In this document: positions 45,414-53,630 of the stretch, in pieces
Position numbering within the stretch: the first letter of the stretch is position 1
How the letters are laid out: every line of letters begins with the position of its first letter
From: Cyclobacteriaceae bacterium
Lineage (GTDB): Bacteria > Bacteroidota > Bacteroidia > Cytophagales > Cyclobacteriaceae
Direction: 5' to 3'
NCBI GenBank assembly: GCA_958296015.1
Contig: CATQIH010000033.1
Coordinates: 58,941 to 122,940, forward strand
DNA: 64,000 nt
Translations under genes and position numbers: made by a program
The notes under the pieces: generated by a model
What the model saw: only the letters and a program-made list of their open reading frames with translations
What the model was told of the DNA's origin: nothing
The model's database searches: none

Positions 45414-47410
45414 TAAGCCGGTATGATCCTGCCATCGATAGTTTCACCAATTACTATCAAAATGACCAGCATCCTGGCAAAGGACCCAGCCACAATAATA
45501 TCCGCTGTATCTATGAAGATGAGGAGGGCTATATATGGTTGGGTACCTACAAAGGAGGTCTCAACCGGTTTGATCCGAAAACGCAGGAGTTTTTTCATTT
45601 TAAAGGAAAAGGTAATGATTCCTTTTTACCTGCCGACCGTATCAACGACTTTTATGTAGGTAAAAACAACCGCTTCTGGATCGCCACAGAGGGCCAGGGC
45701 CTGGTGCTGTTTGATCAGCTACACAATAAGTTCAGCTATTTTAGGCATGATCCTGACGATACATCCACGATCTCCAGCAATACCATCAACAAAATCATTG
45801 AAGACAAATCGGGAAAACTCTGGATTGGTACCTGGGGTGGAAGCGTTTGCCGGTTCGATCCGCAGCAATATGTTTTCACCCGGTACGATTATGACACAAA
45901 GGCCAAAGGAAAGCTCAAAAGCAATATTGTCAGGTCTTTGCTTGAAGACAGCCGCGGCAGATTATGGCTGGCTACTTTTGGCGGAGGGTTAAGTTTATAC
46001 GATCAAAACACAGACCAGTTTGTCACCTACATGGCGGATAACAGCAATCCGACCAGCTTATCCAATAATATACTCTGGGCCTTGTTCGAAGATCAGAACG
46101 GGCTTTTATGGATCGGTACCTATGGTTCAGGTCTGGATCTGCTCAACCCTGTGACCGAAGGTTTTCTGCACTATGAGAGTGACAGCCAGCCAAAGGGCCT
46201 ATCCAGCAACTAGATATCTTCATTTTGTGAATTGAAGAATGGAAACATATGAGTGGGCACTATCAATGGAGGAATCAACATACTGAACAGAGCAAAAGAC
46301 CGGATTACCCGTTTCAACAAGCTGAAGGAAAATCCGCAGACTACGATCCGTACCCTGTATGAAGACCAGGATCATAATGTGTGGATTGGCACAGACAAAG
46401 GGCTATATTATTACAACCCTGCACAGGATCGTATCAAACAGTATATGCACGATCCTCAGAATCGTAACAGCATCAGTATCAATGGTGCGCAGTGTATCAC
46501 ACAGGACAAGCACAAAACCATGTGGATAGGTACCTAGGATTCCGGTCTGAATACACTGAACCCTGAAGAATACCAGAAAGAAAACCCCGAAGACGCAGTC
46601 TTTCAACATTTCAAACACCGCCCTGATGATTCTACCAGCCTTTCTTCAGGTATCATATGGACCGTGTACATTGACAAAAACGAGGATGTGTGGTGTGGCA
46701 CCGAGAAAAGTCTGGACAAACTGGATAAGAGTACCAGCAGATTTGCACACCACGGACAAATGAATGCAGCCCGGGTGATTGTAGACCAGGCAGGCATGTT
46801 TTGGGTAGGAACCTACGGGCAGGGAGTGGCCCGGTTCAATCCTAAAACCAACAAAATTCACTACTACAGCCAGCTGGAAAATATTGACATCAACCTGGTA
46901 CTGGACATGGTGCTTGACCACGAAGAAAACTTGTGGATAGGTTCTATTGACGGCATTACCAAATTCAATACCCGTACAGAAGAGTTTATCAACCTCGACC
47001 TGTCCGACGAACTGAAGAAGAATGAGTATGAGATCAATGTCATCGATAAGTTAAGCTCCGGTGAATTTATACTGGGAGGAGATTTTGGCATAGACATATT
47101 TAACCCCGAAAAGATCAGGATACAGGAGGCCGTACCGGAGATAGAGCTTACAGATTTTCAGTTATTCAACAAATCGATACCCACAGGCAACTGGAATGGT
47201 AAAGAAATTTTGCACAACACCATTCCTTACACCAAAGAAATCAACCTTACCTACAAAGAAAACCTAATTTCCATAGAGTTTGCCACGTTGTATCTCTCAT
47301 CACAGGGAGAGCATCTTTATGCCTATAAACTGGAAGGGTTTGACCCGGAATGGAACTATACGCGTTCGGATCAGAGGAAAGTCACCTACATGAACCTGGC
47401 TCCTGGCAAT
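45414..47410 (+). pseudogene. Two-component sensor (Reg_prop/Y_Y_Y hybrid kinase type), 5'- and 3'-truncated
   Basis: A single frame (three open pieces 45539-46213, 46253-46537 and 46664-47413, all in phase) carries about ten Reg_prop propeller repeats (GYIWLGTYKGGLNRF, NGLLWIGTYGSGLD, HNVWIGTDKGL) followed by a Y_Y_Y domain start. Three in-frame stops interrupt it: TAG at 46211, TGA at 46250 and TAG at 46535. The latter two sit where the repeats expect Trp (IWVGT, WIGTWD). The 5' end is missing and the 3' end stops at an IS5-like element. In Bacteroidota such proteins regulate glycan-use genes; this copy is dead. Confidence 0.8.
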
Positions 47411-47412
47411 TA

Positions 47413-48406
47413 GACCTGTTAGGTTTTGTTTATCAGAAGGTTAGGTCTAATTGGTAGTTGGCAAGCCCCGCACAGATACCTATTATCTTGTTTTTGAGTC
47501 GCTGGCTTTTAAGTCGGCACCTGTTTTTCAAGACGCGGTATTTCTTCATTCTGCCAATAGCGTGCTCTACGAATATCCGCTCTTTACTCACGCTCCTGTT
47601 CTTCTCTTTCTGCTCATCACTCATTTGGGGTGAAGGATTCTTCTTTGACTTCCCGGGCTTCTTTTCTCCAATGACCAACTCCTTGAAGGTATAGTGTTTG
47701 TCCACCCCCACAAATCCTAAGTCAAAAAGTACCCTGAGATTTCTGAACCAGCCCTGCCCAGGAGTAAATTCGTTTTTGAGAATTCCTATGTCTACTTGGC
47801 TACCCGCCTACAAGGCACTCACATAGTAGATGCGCCGCTTTTTATCAGAGAACAACAAAGCAATATGTGTATGAGTTGATTTCTTACCGCTATACTTAAC
47901 TCTTTGACTATCATAGCTTTCTGGTCGCTGGGTCAAGTTCTCAAAGCCGTCAATGATGATCTCTTCGGTCTGCCCAAGACAGTCCTCAAATTCCTGACTA
48001 TTGCTGAATTCTCGCTTAGGCATACCCTTTTTTTTCCAGCGTCTGCTCCAGTAGCTCCGAGAAGAAATGGTATCTTTCGTGCGCACTGGCTGAGGACATA
48101 CCAAAGACTAATCCCTGACATCCCCAAATCAAACCATTCTTGTTATAGAATAAAACAAAGAAAAGTCCATCACCTAGCGTTCTGAGTTTAGGCCAGTTCT
48201 CTACGCACTCCTCTAGATACTCTTGGTAGGTTTGTCCATGCTGCTCGTAATAAGTTTGTTTCATCGTGGAGAGTAGGCAGTCAAACTCTTCTCGGCTAAA
48301 GCCAGTGGCATCTTTGAATTGTCGCTTGGAAGTTATCTCTGAATAGTTCATGCATACAAAATATCCAATATCCCCCAATTGTTTGATTTACAGCACCTAA
48401 CAAGTC
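47413..48406 (-). mobile_element. IS5-family-like insertion sequence, inactivated
   Basis: About 994 bp with imperfect inverted ends (GACCTGTTAGGTTTTG at 47413-47428 versus the complement of CAGCACCTAACAAGTC at 48391-48406; 13 of 16 match). A TA dinucleotide at 47411-47412 and 48407-48408 may be the target duplication. The transposase gene inside is broken by a frameshift and an in-frame stop. Confidence 0.7.
47433..48351 (-). pseudogene. IS5-like transposase (DDE_Tnp_4 type), frameshifted
   Basis: Three pieces: an N-terminal HTH region (48016-48351, GFSREEFDCLLSTMKQTYYEQHG and LRTLGDGLFFVLFYNKNGL), a middle catalytic piece (47808-48104, IIIDGFENLTQRPESYDSQRVKYSGKK with the Asp), and a C-terminal piece (47433-47711, RIFVEHAIGRMKKYRVLKNR with the Glu). 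The first break is at a run of nine T (48018-48030). The second is an in-frame TAG near 47806 (YYVSAL-stop-AGSQVDIGILKN). A complete transposase is recognisable but not translatable. Confidence 0.78.
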
Positions 48407-48408
48407 TA

Positions 48409-49887
48409 TTGTTTAGAGCAGTTAGTTTGTCTCCAGAATCAGTAACCATTTTAACTGTTAAGTCCTTTTCATCTGTGGTATCGCTTTTCTCATCATAGTA
48501 ATCCTCAGCAAGAGTATAATTTTGATAGCTACTTCCTATTGGCAAACACCCTGCTGAATTCCAAGGATAGTTGCCAATATGGATTAGCAATAACAAAGGA
48601 ACTTAATGTGACATGATCACTGCTTTCAATGTGTGTAGTAGTGATCTTAAGGACAGGTTTTTTTCTTAACAGATACCACTCTATACATAAGTAATCGTCT
48701 TTATCAACAGTAATTTCTAAGAGTGACTTCTTACTTTCATTTCCTTTAAACTTTAAGGTAGCTGTTTCTTTGTCTTTTTCTATACCTTCACGAAATTCTA
48801 CTTCCACATCATTCAGTGAAATTTCGTCTACGTCAGACAGCTTTAGTTGAAGTTGTTTTACCTCATACTTGCCGTTTACTTTATTTTTTGTCAAGCTTCC
48901 AGCAACACTGCTGGCGTTCGTCGTTATATGTTCCGAAAGATCAAAATCTTCATTGCCATTTTCACTGGCCGTATGGATGGCTGAAAGTAGGGATAGTATA
49001 CTTTCGCTATCTATTTCCAACTCAGAAGGAGATTTGACTATATACAACTGTAGCGTATCTGTCTCTGGTATAAGTACCCTAAATGCTTTTACTTTATTAT
49101 CTTCCAGTTCTTGAATATTTATTGTGAAACCTGGATACCAAACCGTTCCCTGTATATCCGGAAAGTTGTTTGTTGAAAGTTCTATCTGTTTTCCAGTAGC
49201 GTCTTCTATATAAAGCGTAATGCCATCTGAGTAATCTTCAAGCTGAATGGTATCACCATCTGCAAAGGTGAGTTTGACTGAATCTGTCAGAGAATAATTT
49301 TCATCTACATAAGCAGTTAGGGGCCGCTGATACTGTATTGTTTTTGTAACTGGTTCTGCTGGTTCCAATATCCTCTTCTCCATCGCTTCAATACCGGCTA
49401 CCAAACCTGCTATATAGGTAGGCATCCGTAGGAACGGGTGTACTGTGAAAATAATACTCCATCACGTCAGTCTGTATCTGCTGTAGGTCCTGGGCAGATA
49501 GTAATACTTCTACTGCTGGGCTTACCTGTATTTCACATCGCTGGAAGGCTTTGGTGCGGTTGTCTGCTGTCAGGAAAATGCTAATACCCAATGGTTGCTG
49601 TGCCAGCCATGTATCTACCTGGTTTTGGCTTAGAGTAGTGTATGGGTCTTGGACTAAAACAGTGGTAACAGAGATCACTACCTGCGTGTTGGCCTGCAAC
49701 TGCTGCATGGACGCTACCACCTGTTCACGACTAGCTGGATCATCCAACACATAGGCCAGATCTCTAGTACATGTCCTGTCGGTTGCGCGTAGGCGAAGCC
49801 TCCGGTAAGCAAGCTTGCTAACCACAGTAAGCAACTGATCAAGATAGGTTTTAACCTATACGATAGGGTAGATTTTTCTGTATACAT
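48409..49887 (-). pseudogene. Secreted TPM-like protein, multiply frameshifted, truncated by the IS
   Basis: A start at 49887 gives a signal peptide (SYRLKPILISCLLWLASLLTGGFAYAQ). The frame then shifts between about 49770 and 49760 into 49388-49834, which has a TPM-like domain (DDPASREQVVASMQQLQANTQVVISVTTV). A second shift near 49412 leads into 48529-49425 (IAGLVAGIEAMEKRI then a polar beta-rich tail). The last 120 bases end at the IS5-like element. The three parts together look like one secreted protein of about 480 residues. The TPM assignment is weak. Confidence 0.55.
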
Positions 49888-49951
49888 ATACAAAACCCCA
49901 TTCCCAACATATACTATGAGCCAGGAATGGGTTTAGTCAATGAGGGTATTC

Positions 49952-50683
49952 TTACTTGGCAGGAGCAGTAGGTTGCTCGCTGGTCATGGTGTCAGTATCA
50001 GCAGTATCTGTGGCGGCCATGTTGCTTCTTCTGGCGACTACTCTGTTGAAATGTTCTATGTTTTCATTCATATGGCTGATCAGCGAAGTGTAGTCTTCCG
50101 AAGGGGTTAGTGTGACATGGGCTTCTACGTGCTGCACCAGGGTGCGGTAGGCTTCTATCGTTCGCTCTATCAATTCTTTGTTGGTATCATGCTGGCTGGA
50201 CTGCTCGAGTCTTTGTACAAACAGGGCTTCAAAGGCTGTGTTAGACTGGTTCATTACTTCCAGCACATCCTCCAGGTGCAAAGCTTTGATGGCGGCCATA
50301 CAATCGGCATTGGTTTGCAGATCGTTGATCAGGTTTTTTAGAACAGCCGTTTCAGCACTGTAGTTCAGGTGGTAGATGCGCTTGCCGTATTTGGTAAGAC
50401 GGTCCGCTATTTTCTTACCGGCGGCTGCTTTCTCTTCGTTATGATGATGCAGGTATCCTTTGCTTACTTTGTACAGGCAGCGCACGGCCTGGTCACGCTG
50501 GCTGTCCAGGCTGGCAAGTTGCGGTGCGATGTCATTCACCGGATTTTGCTTGTAAGTTTCCTGCAACTTGCCATCACGCTGCTCAAGTGCCTGGTAAACG
50601 GCTTTGAGCTTCAACTTCTCCGGATTGTACTGGTGGACAATCAATAGGATGTTGCGGATAAACTGCGTGAAATCTTTAATCAT
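49952..50683 (-). CDS. DUF6261 family protein
   Basis: A 243-residue all-alpha cytoplasmic protein matching DUF6261, a Bacteroidota family of unknown role often found in multiple copies near repeats. It shows HLEDVLEVMNQSNTAFEALFVQR (about 135-157) and long charged helices. The C-terminal 25 residues are Thr/Ala-rich and low in complexity. No function is proposed. It stands next to two short GC-rich hairpins (50699-50742). Confidence 0.75.
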   Translation of the reverse strand: MIKDFTQFIRNILLIVHQYNPEKLKLKAVYQALEQRDGKLQETYKQNPVNDIAPQLASLDSQRDQAVRCLYKVSKGYLHHHNEEKAAAGKKIADRLTKYGKRIYHLNYSAETAVLKNLINDLQTNADCMAAIKALHLEDVLEVMNQSNTAFEALFVQRLEQSSQHDTNKELIERTIEAYRTLVQHVEAHVTLTPSEDYTSLISHMNENIEHFNRVVARRSNMAATDTADTDTMTSEQPTAPAK

Positions 50684-50698
50684 TAGTGGTCTAATTCC

Positions 50699-50742
50699 CC
50701 GAGGCTCTGCCTCGGAAAAATGGGTCCAGGGTTCTACCCTGG
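50699..50742. repeat. Two adjacent short G+C-rich hairpins
   Basis: CCGAGGCTCTGCCTCGG (50699-50715) and CCAGGGTTCTACCCTGG (50726-50742) are compact stem-loops just upstream of the DUF6261 start. They resemble REP-like units and could also act as a transcription or mRNA-stability element. Confidence 0.5.
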
Positions 50743-50896
50743 GGTTTAATACCTTTTATTCCGGTAACTTTTGAGCAGGGCTGTCTTGATCATGGTTCTT
50801 TTTTTTAAGTTTTTTTGTGGCTAAATAACCGGATATATCAGCCAATAAAAAGTCCATTCTACTCCAAAAAGCACAAAGTAAGTTTTAGCCGTGATA

Positions 50897-51230
50897 TGCT
50901 TGCCGACAATCGGCGAGTAGCTGTCCCACATGGCGGAGTGCTTGCCGACAATCTGCGAGTAGTTGTCTCCGAGGTGCAATACTCACCCGACAAGTGGCGA
51001 GCAACGGTCTGTCAGTTGCAACAGTACGCCGACAGTTGGCGAGCGGCTATCCACAAGCTATAGCACCTTGCCAACAAATGGCAGGTAACTGTCCGCAAGG
51101 TGCGATGCATAGCCGAAGAATGGCGAGTGATCATACACGAGCTATGGTCAGCCAGTCGGCGATTGGCGAGTAACTGTCTTTACTCAGGGATGCCTTGCCA
51201 CATTTGGCGGCCGGTTATCACGTGCCAGAT
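50897..51230 (+). repeat. Degenerate 42-bp tandem repeat encoding a 14-residue unit (about 7.5 copies)
   Basis: Successive 42-base units begin near 50897, 50939, 50981, 51023, 51065 and 51107. In one frame they encode units like LADNRRVAVPHGGV, LADNLRVVVSEVQY, SPDKWRATVCQLQQ, YADSWRAAIHKL and IAEEWRVIIHELWS: a 14-residue pattern with (A/P)DxWRVxV. A TAG at 51061 and a 43-base seventh unit break the frame. This is a formerly coding repeat tract that is eroding; no homology is assigned. Confidence 0.6.
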
Positions 51231-51564
51231 CAACCATCAAAAGCATTGTAGTTTGCCCGTTCCGGTCTTTGCCATAGGACATACATTCTTAAAAAGTAAT
51301 ACGAAGATGAAGAATAGAACTATTGTTTTGCTGGCGACAACACGCAGTTGGCCAGATAAATACAGATGCCTGCCGTCGGCTAAACAATCATTTACAAGAA
51401 AAAGTCGATGTATGATGAGTACGTATATGTTAAAATGATTATTTTGGGTGCTGTAAAGAAAATAACCGCGGTATGGTGTGTATACAATCGTTTTGTGCCA
51501 TTTAATGCAATATCATGTCCTAATATAGGTTGGCTAAGAACAACTTAAAAACTCAAAATGGAAA
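51231..51564. other. Intergenic spacer before the Crp gene
   Basis: About 330 bp. It begins with the tail of the 42-bp repeat tract and then becomes A+T-rich. No convincing gene or terminator; a 112-codon frame covering 51100-51438 is mostly repeat and spacer translation. It probably includes the left boundary of the imported Crp/NTF2 pair. Confidence 0.45.
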
Positions 51565-52137
51565 ATGCAGGAAATACTCAGAAAACAAATTGAAAAAATT
51601 GTCGGACTTACAGATAACGAATATGATTTAATTAAATCTTATTTCACAGAGAGACATTTTAATAAAAAACAGTTCGTCTTTTTTCAAGATGAATATATTG
51701 ATTGTTGTTATTTTGTGGTTTCAGGACTTATGAAATTGGTTTATGTAAACGATTTAGGTAAAGAATTTATTTTTTCAATAGTTAATGAAGATCGTTGGGA
51801 AAGTGATTTTATGGCTTATTTTACTCAAACTAAAACTACTATGTATTTACAATGTGTTGAAAAAACTCATTTGTTGTGCCTTACTTTAGAGAATTATAAT
51901 AAATTATGTAGTGAGTTTTTGAAAATGCAAAGTTTTTTTCATCAAAAATCAACTTTGGGTTTTATTACTACCCAACATCGGTTATTATGTTTTCTTACAA
52001 CAAATGCACAAGAACGCTACGAAATGGTGTTAAAACACTCTCCTGCAATATTTCAAAGAGCATCAAAAACACTACTTGCCTCTTACCTTGGGGTTTCCAG
52101 AGAAACATTAAGTAGGTTATATACCAAAGGAAAATAG
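51565..52137 (+). CDS. Crp/Fnr family transcriptional regulator
   Basis: A 190-residue regulator with an N-terminal cyclic-nucleotide-binding fold (FFQDEYIDCCYFVVSGLMKLVYVNDLGKEFIFSIVNEDRW, about 38-78) and a C-terminal winged HTH in which SRETLSRLY (about 178-186) is the recognition helix. The Arg residue for cAMP in the phosphate cassette is absent, so it may sense another signal. The coding sequence is strikingly A+T-rich compared with neighbours, a sign of transfer. It is followed 66 bp later by the NTF2-like gene. Confidence 0.88.
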   Translation: MQEILRKQIEKIVGLTDNEYDLIKSYFTERHFNKKQFVFFQDEYIDCCYFVVSGLMKLVYVNDLGKEFIFSIVNEDRWESDFMAYFTQTKTTMYLQCVEKTHLLCLTLENYNKLCSEFLKMQSFFHQKSTLGFITTQHRLLCFLTTNAQERYEMVLKHSPAIFQRASKTLLASYLGVSRETLSRLYTKGK

Positions 52138-52173
52138 TGATGTACATCACACATTTTTGAATATCAATAAATA

Positions 52174-52181
52174 TACTTTTG
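52174..52181 (+). promoter_or_regulatory. Candidate promoter -7 box of the NTF2-like gene
   Basis: TACTTTTG fits TAnnTTTG and lies 22 bp before the ATG at 52204. A TTG sits about 14 bp upstream (52157-52159), shorter than the ideal 19. Confidence 0.4.
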
Positions 52182-52203
52182 CTCTTAAATTAAAATCTTA
52201 AGT

Positions 52204-52557
52204 ATGGACAATCAAATTCACAATCTAATTAAAAAAGCGTATTCAGCTTTTAATTCAAGGGACATTGACACAGCACTTTCTACATTTCACTCAGATGTGC
52301 AATGGCCAAAAGCCTTTGAGGGTGGTTATGTAAGTGGACATGACGATGTAAGAGAGTATTGGACGAGACAATGGACGGAAATAAATCCCAATGTTGAACC
52401 AATCGGATTTAAAGAAAGACAAAACGGAACATTAGCAGTGACTGTTCACCAAAGGGTAAAAGACTTGCAAGGCAATATGGTGTTCGATGGAACAGTAAAA
52501 CACATTTACACTATACAGGACGACTTATTGCGAAGAATGGATATTGAACTTGAATAG
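52204..52557 (+). CDS. Nuclear transport factor 2-like (SnoaL-type) protein
   Basis: A 117-residue small alpha+beta barrel. It begins with the helix IHNLIKKAYSAFNSRDIDTALSTFHSDVQW and continues with GHDDVREYWTRQW and HIYTIQDDLLRRMDIEL, the NTF2/SnoaL pattern. Such proteins bind small ligands or act as isomerases or polyketide cyclases. It is likely cotransferred with the Crp-type regulator. Confidence 0.82.
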   Translation: MDNQIHNLIKKAYSAFNSRDIDTALSTFHSDVQWPKAFEGGYVSGHDDVREYWTRQWTEINPNVEPIGFKERQNGTLAVTVHQRVKDLQGNMVFDGTVKHIYTIQDDLLRRMDIELE

Positions 52558-52999
52558 ACAGGGTTGATCTAAAACCAAAGCCAACAATTGACATACCGAA
52601 TTAAAAACGGCGCACAACAGGGTTTGGCAAAAGGCGGGATGACTTTGGGAGTTTTTATGATCCAGCTAGGGCGCATTTGCAATGCGGCCTAATATTTCCT
52701 GGGCATTATATGCAATGTCTTTAGTGGTATTACCAATGGGTACTCTCTCTATTTAATAAGCTTCCAGCCGGGCTGCGTAGGCTTTTGGTAACTTTATGGC
52801 AGCTTTCAGCTTGGCAAAACAAAGCCTCATAACTATGGCGGGTCAAGTGATCGTTGGGATGATTGTATCTACTACAGATTTCTCTGCCGGAGATCCGGCG
52901 TGGAATGCCACGCTAAAAAACTCAGCACCTATCCATACATTTTGTTGAAAGATTTGCTATCTTACCTAACACATTTTTTCAACCCAACCTTAAACAGTG
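52558..52999. other. Intergenic remnant region with cassette-boundary motif
   Basis: About 440 bp. After the NTF2 stop comes GGCGCACAACAGGGTTTGGC (52610-52629), a motif I associate with accessory-gene boundaries in Bacteroidota. Near the end are two small hairpins (GCCGG/CCGGC and GCGTGG/CCACGC, 52886-52913). On the minus strand a short piece reads VPIGNTTKDIAYNAQEILGR (about 52660-52740), perhaps an eroded gene. No intact gene is seen. Confidence 0.45.
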
Positions 53000-53533
53000 A
53001 TGAGAGCAATTTTTCAATCCCTGGGCATATGCCTGCTGATAACAGTGGCTATGTCTTGCACCCGCGAAGACATTTTTGATTACCTCAAAGAACAGGACAA
53101 CCCAGGCAAGCAGTTTCAGGCGAAGCTGGATGGAGCAAACGAAGTGCCTGCCGTAGATACCCGCGCTACCGGACAAGTGGTGTTTACGCTGAGCAAAGAT
53201 GGTAAGTCTATGCGTTTTAAAGTAACCGTCAATACGTTAGAAGATTTCCTGGCCGCGCACATTCATATTGGAGTACCCGGAGAGAACGGGCCGGTAGTCG
53301 CCTTTCTGGTGCCTATAGAGGCGTATCCTTTCAAGGAGTTTATAAATAATCCGCTGTTTCCCGGCATCACCAACGGATTGTTGGGAGAGGGTGTCCTCAC
53401 GGCTGATCATCTGATCGGGCCTTTTGAAGGCAAAACCATCATAGACCTTGCCAACGAAATAGAAAAGGGCAATGCTTATGTCAACCTGCACACCAGTGAG
53501 TACCCGGATGGGGAAATACGGGGCAACCTCTAA
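53000..53533 (+). CDS. CHRD domain-containing lipoprotein
   Basis: A 177-residue lipoprotein. The signal LLITVAMSC has a lipobox Cys (residue 20). The CHRD domain spans about 37-177: FQAKLDGANEVPAVDTRATGQVVF at the start and YVNLHTSEYPDGEIRGNL at the end, with AAHIHIGVPGENGPV in the middle. CHRD domains are found in chordin and secreted bacterial proteins; ligand unknown. A strong terminator follows. The ATG at 53000 is used rather than the GTG three bases upstream. Confidence 0.92.
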   Translation: MRAIFQSLGICLLITVAMSCTREDIFDYLKEQDNPGKQFQAKLDGANEVPAVDTRATGQVVFTLSKDGKSMRFKVTVNTLEDFLAAHIHIGVPGENGPVVAFLVPIEAYPFKEFINNPLFPGITNGLLGEGVLTADHLIGPFEGKTIIDLANEIEKGNAYVNLHTSEYPDGEIRGNL

Positions 53534-53560
53534 AAACAACTCCTGCTATACGGTAGTTAA

Positions 53561-53597
53561 GTAAAAGAAGCAGCGGATATTTCGCTGCTTCTTTTAC
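53561..53597 (+). terminator. Strong rho-independent terminator
   Basis: Perfect 15-bp arms (53561-53575 and 53583-53597) with a 7-base loop, and a T-rich right arm. It ends the CHRD gene transcript. Confidence 0.8.
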
Positions 53598-53630
53598 TAT
53601 TAACCCAGGTAAAACCTACCGATCAGCAAT

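Noticed and set aside
46211..46537. Possible stop-codon readthrough or reassignment in the sensor
   Set aside because: Other genes in the window use TAG and TGA as ordinary stops, and this gene is truncated at both ends, so decay explains it.
50897..51230. CRISPR array
   Set aside because: The units are contiguous 42-bp repeats with no unique spacers, and no cas genes are near.
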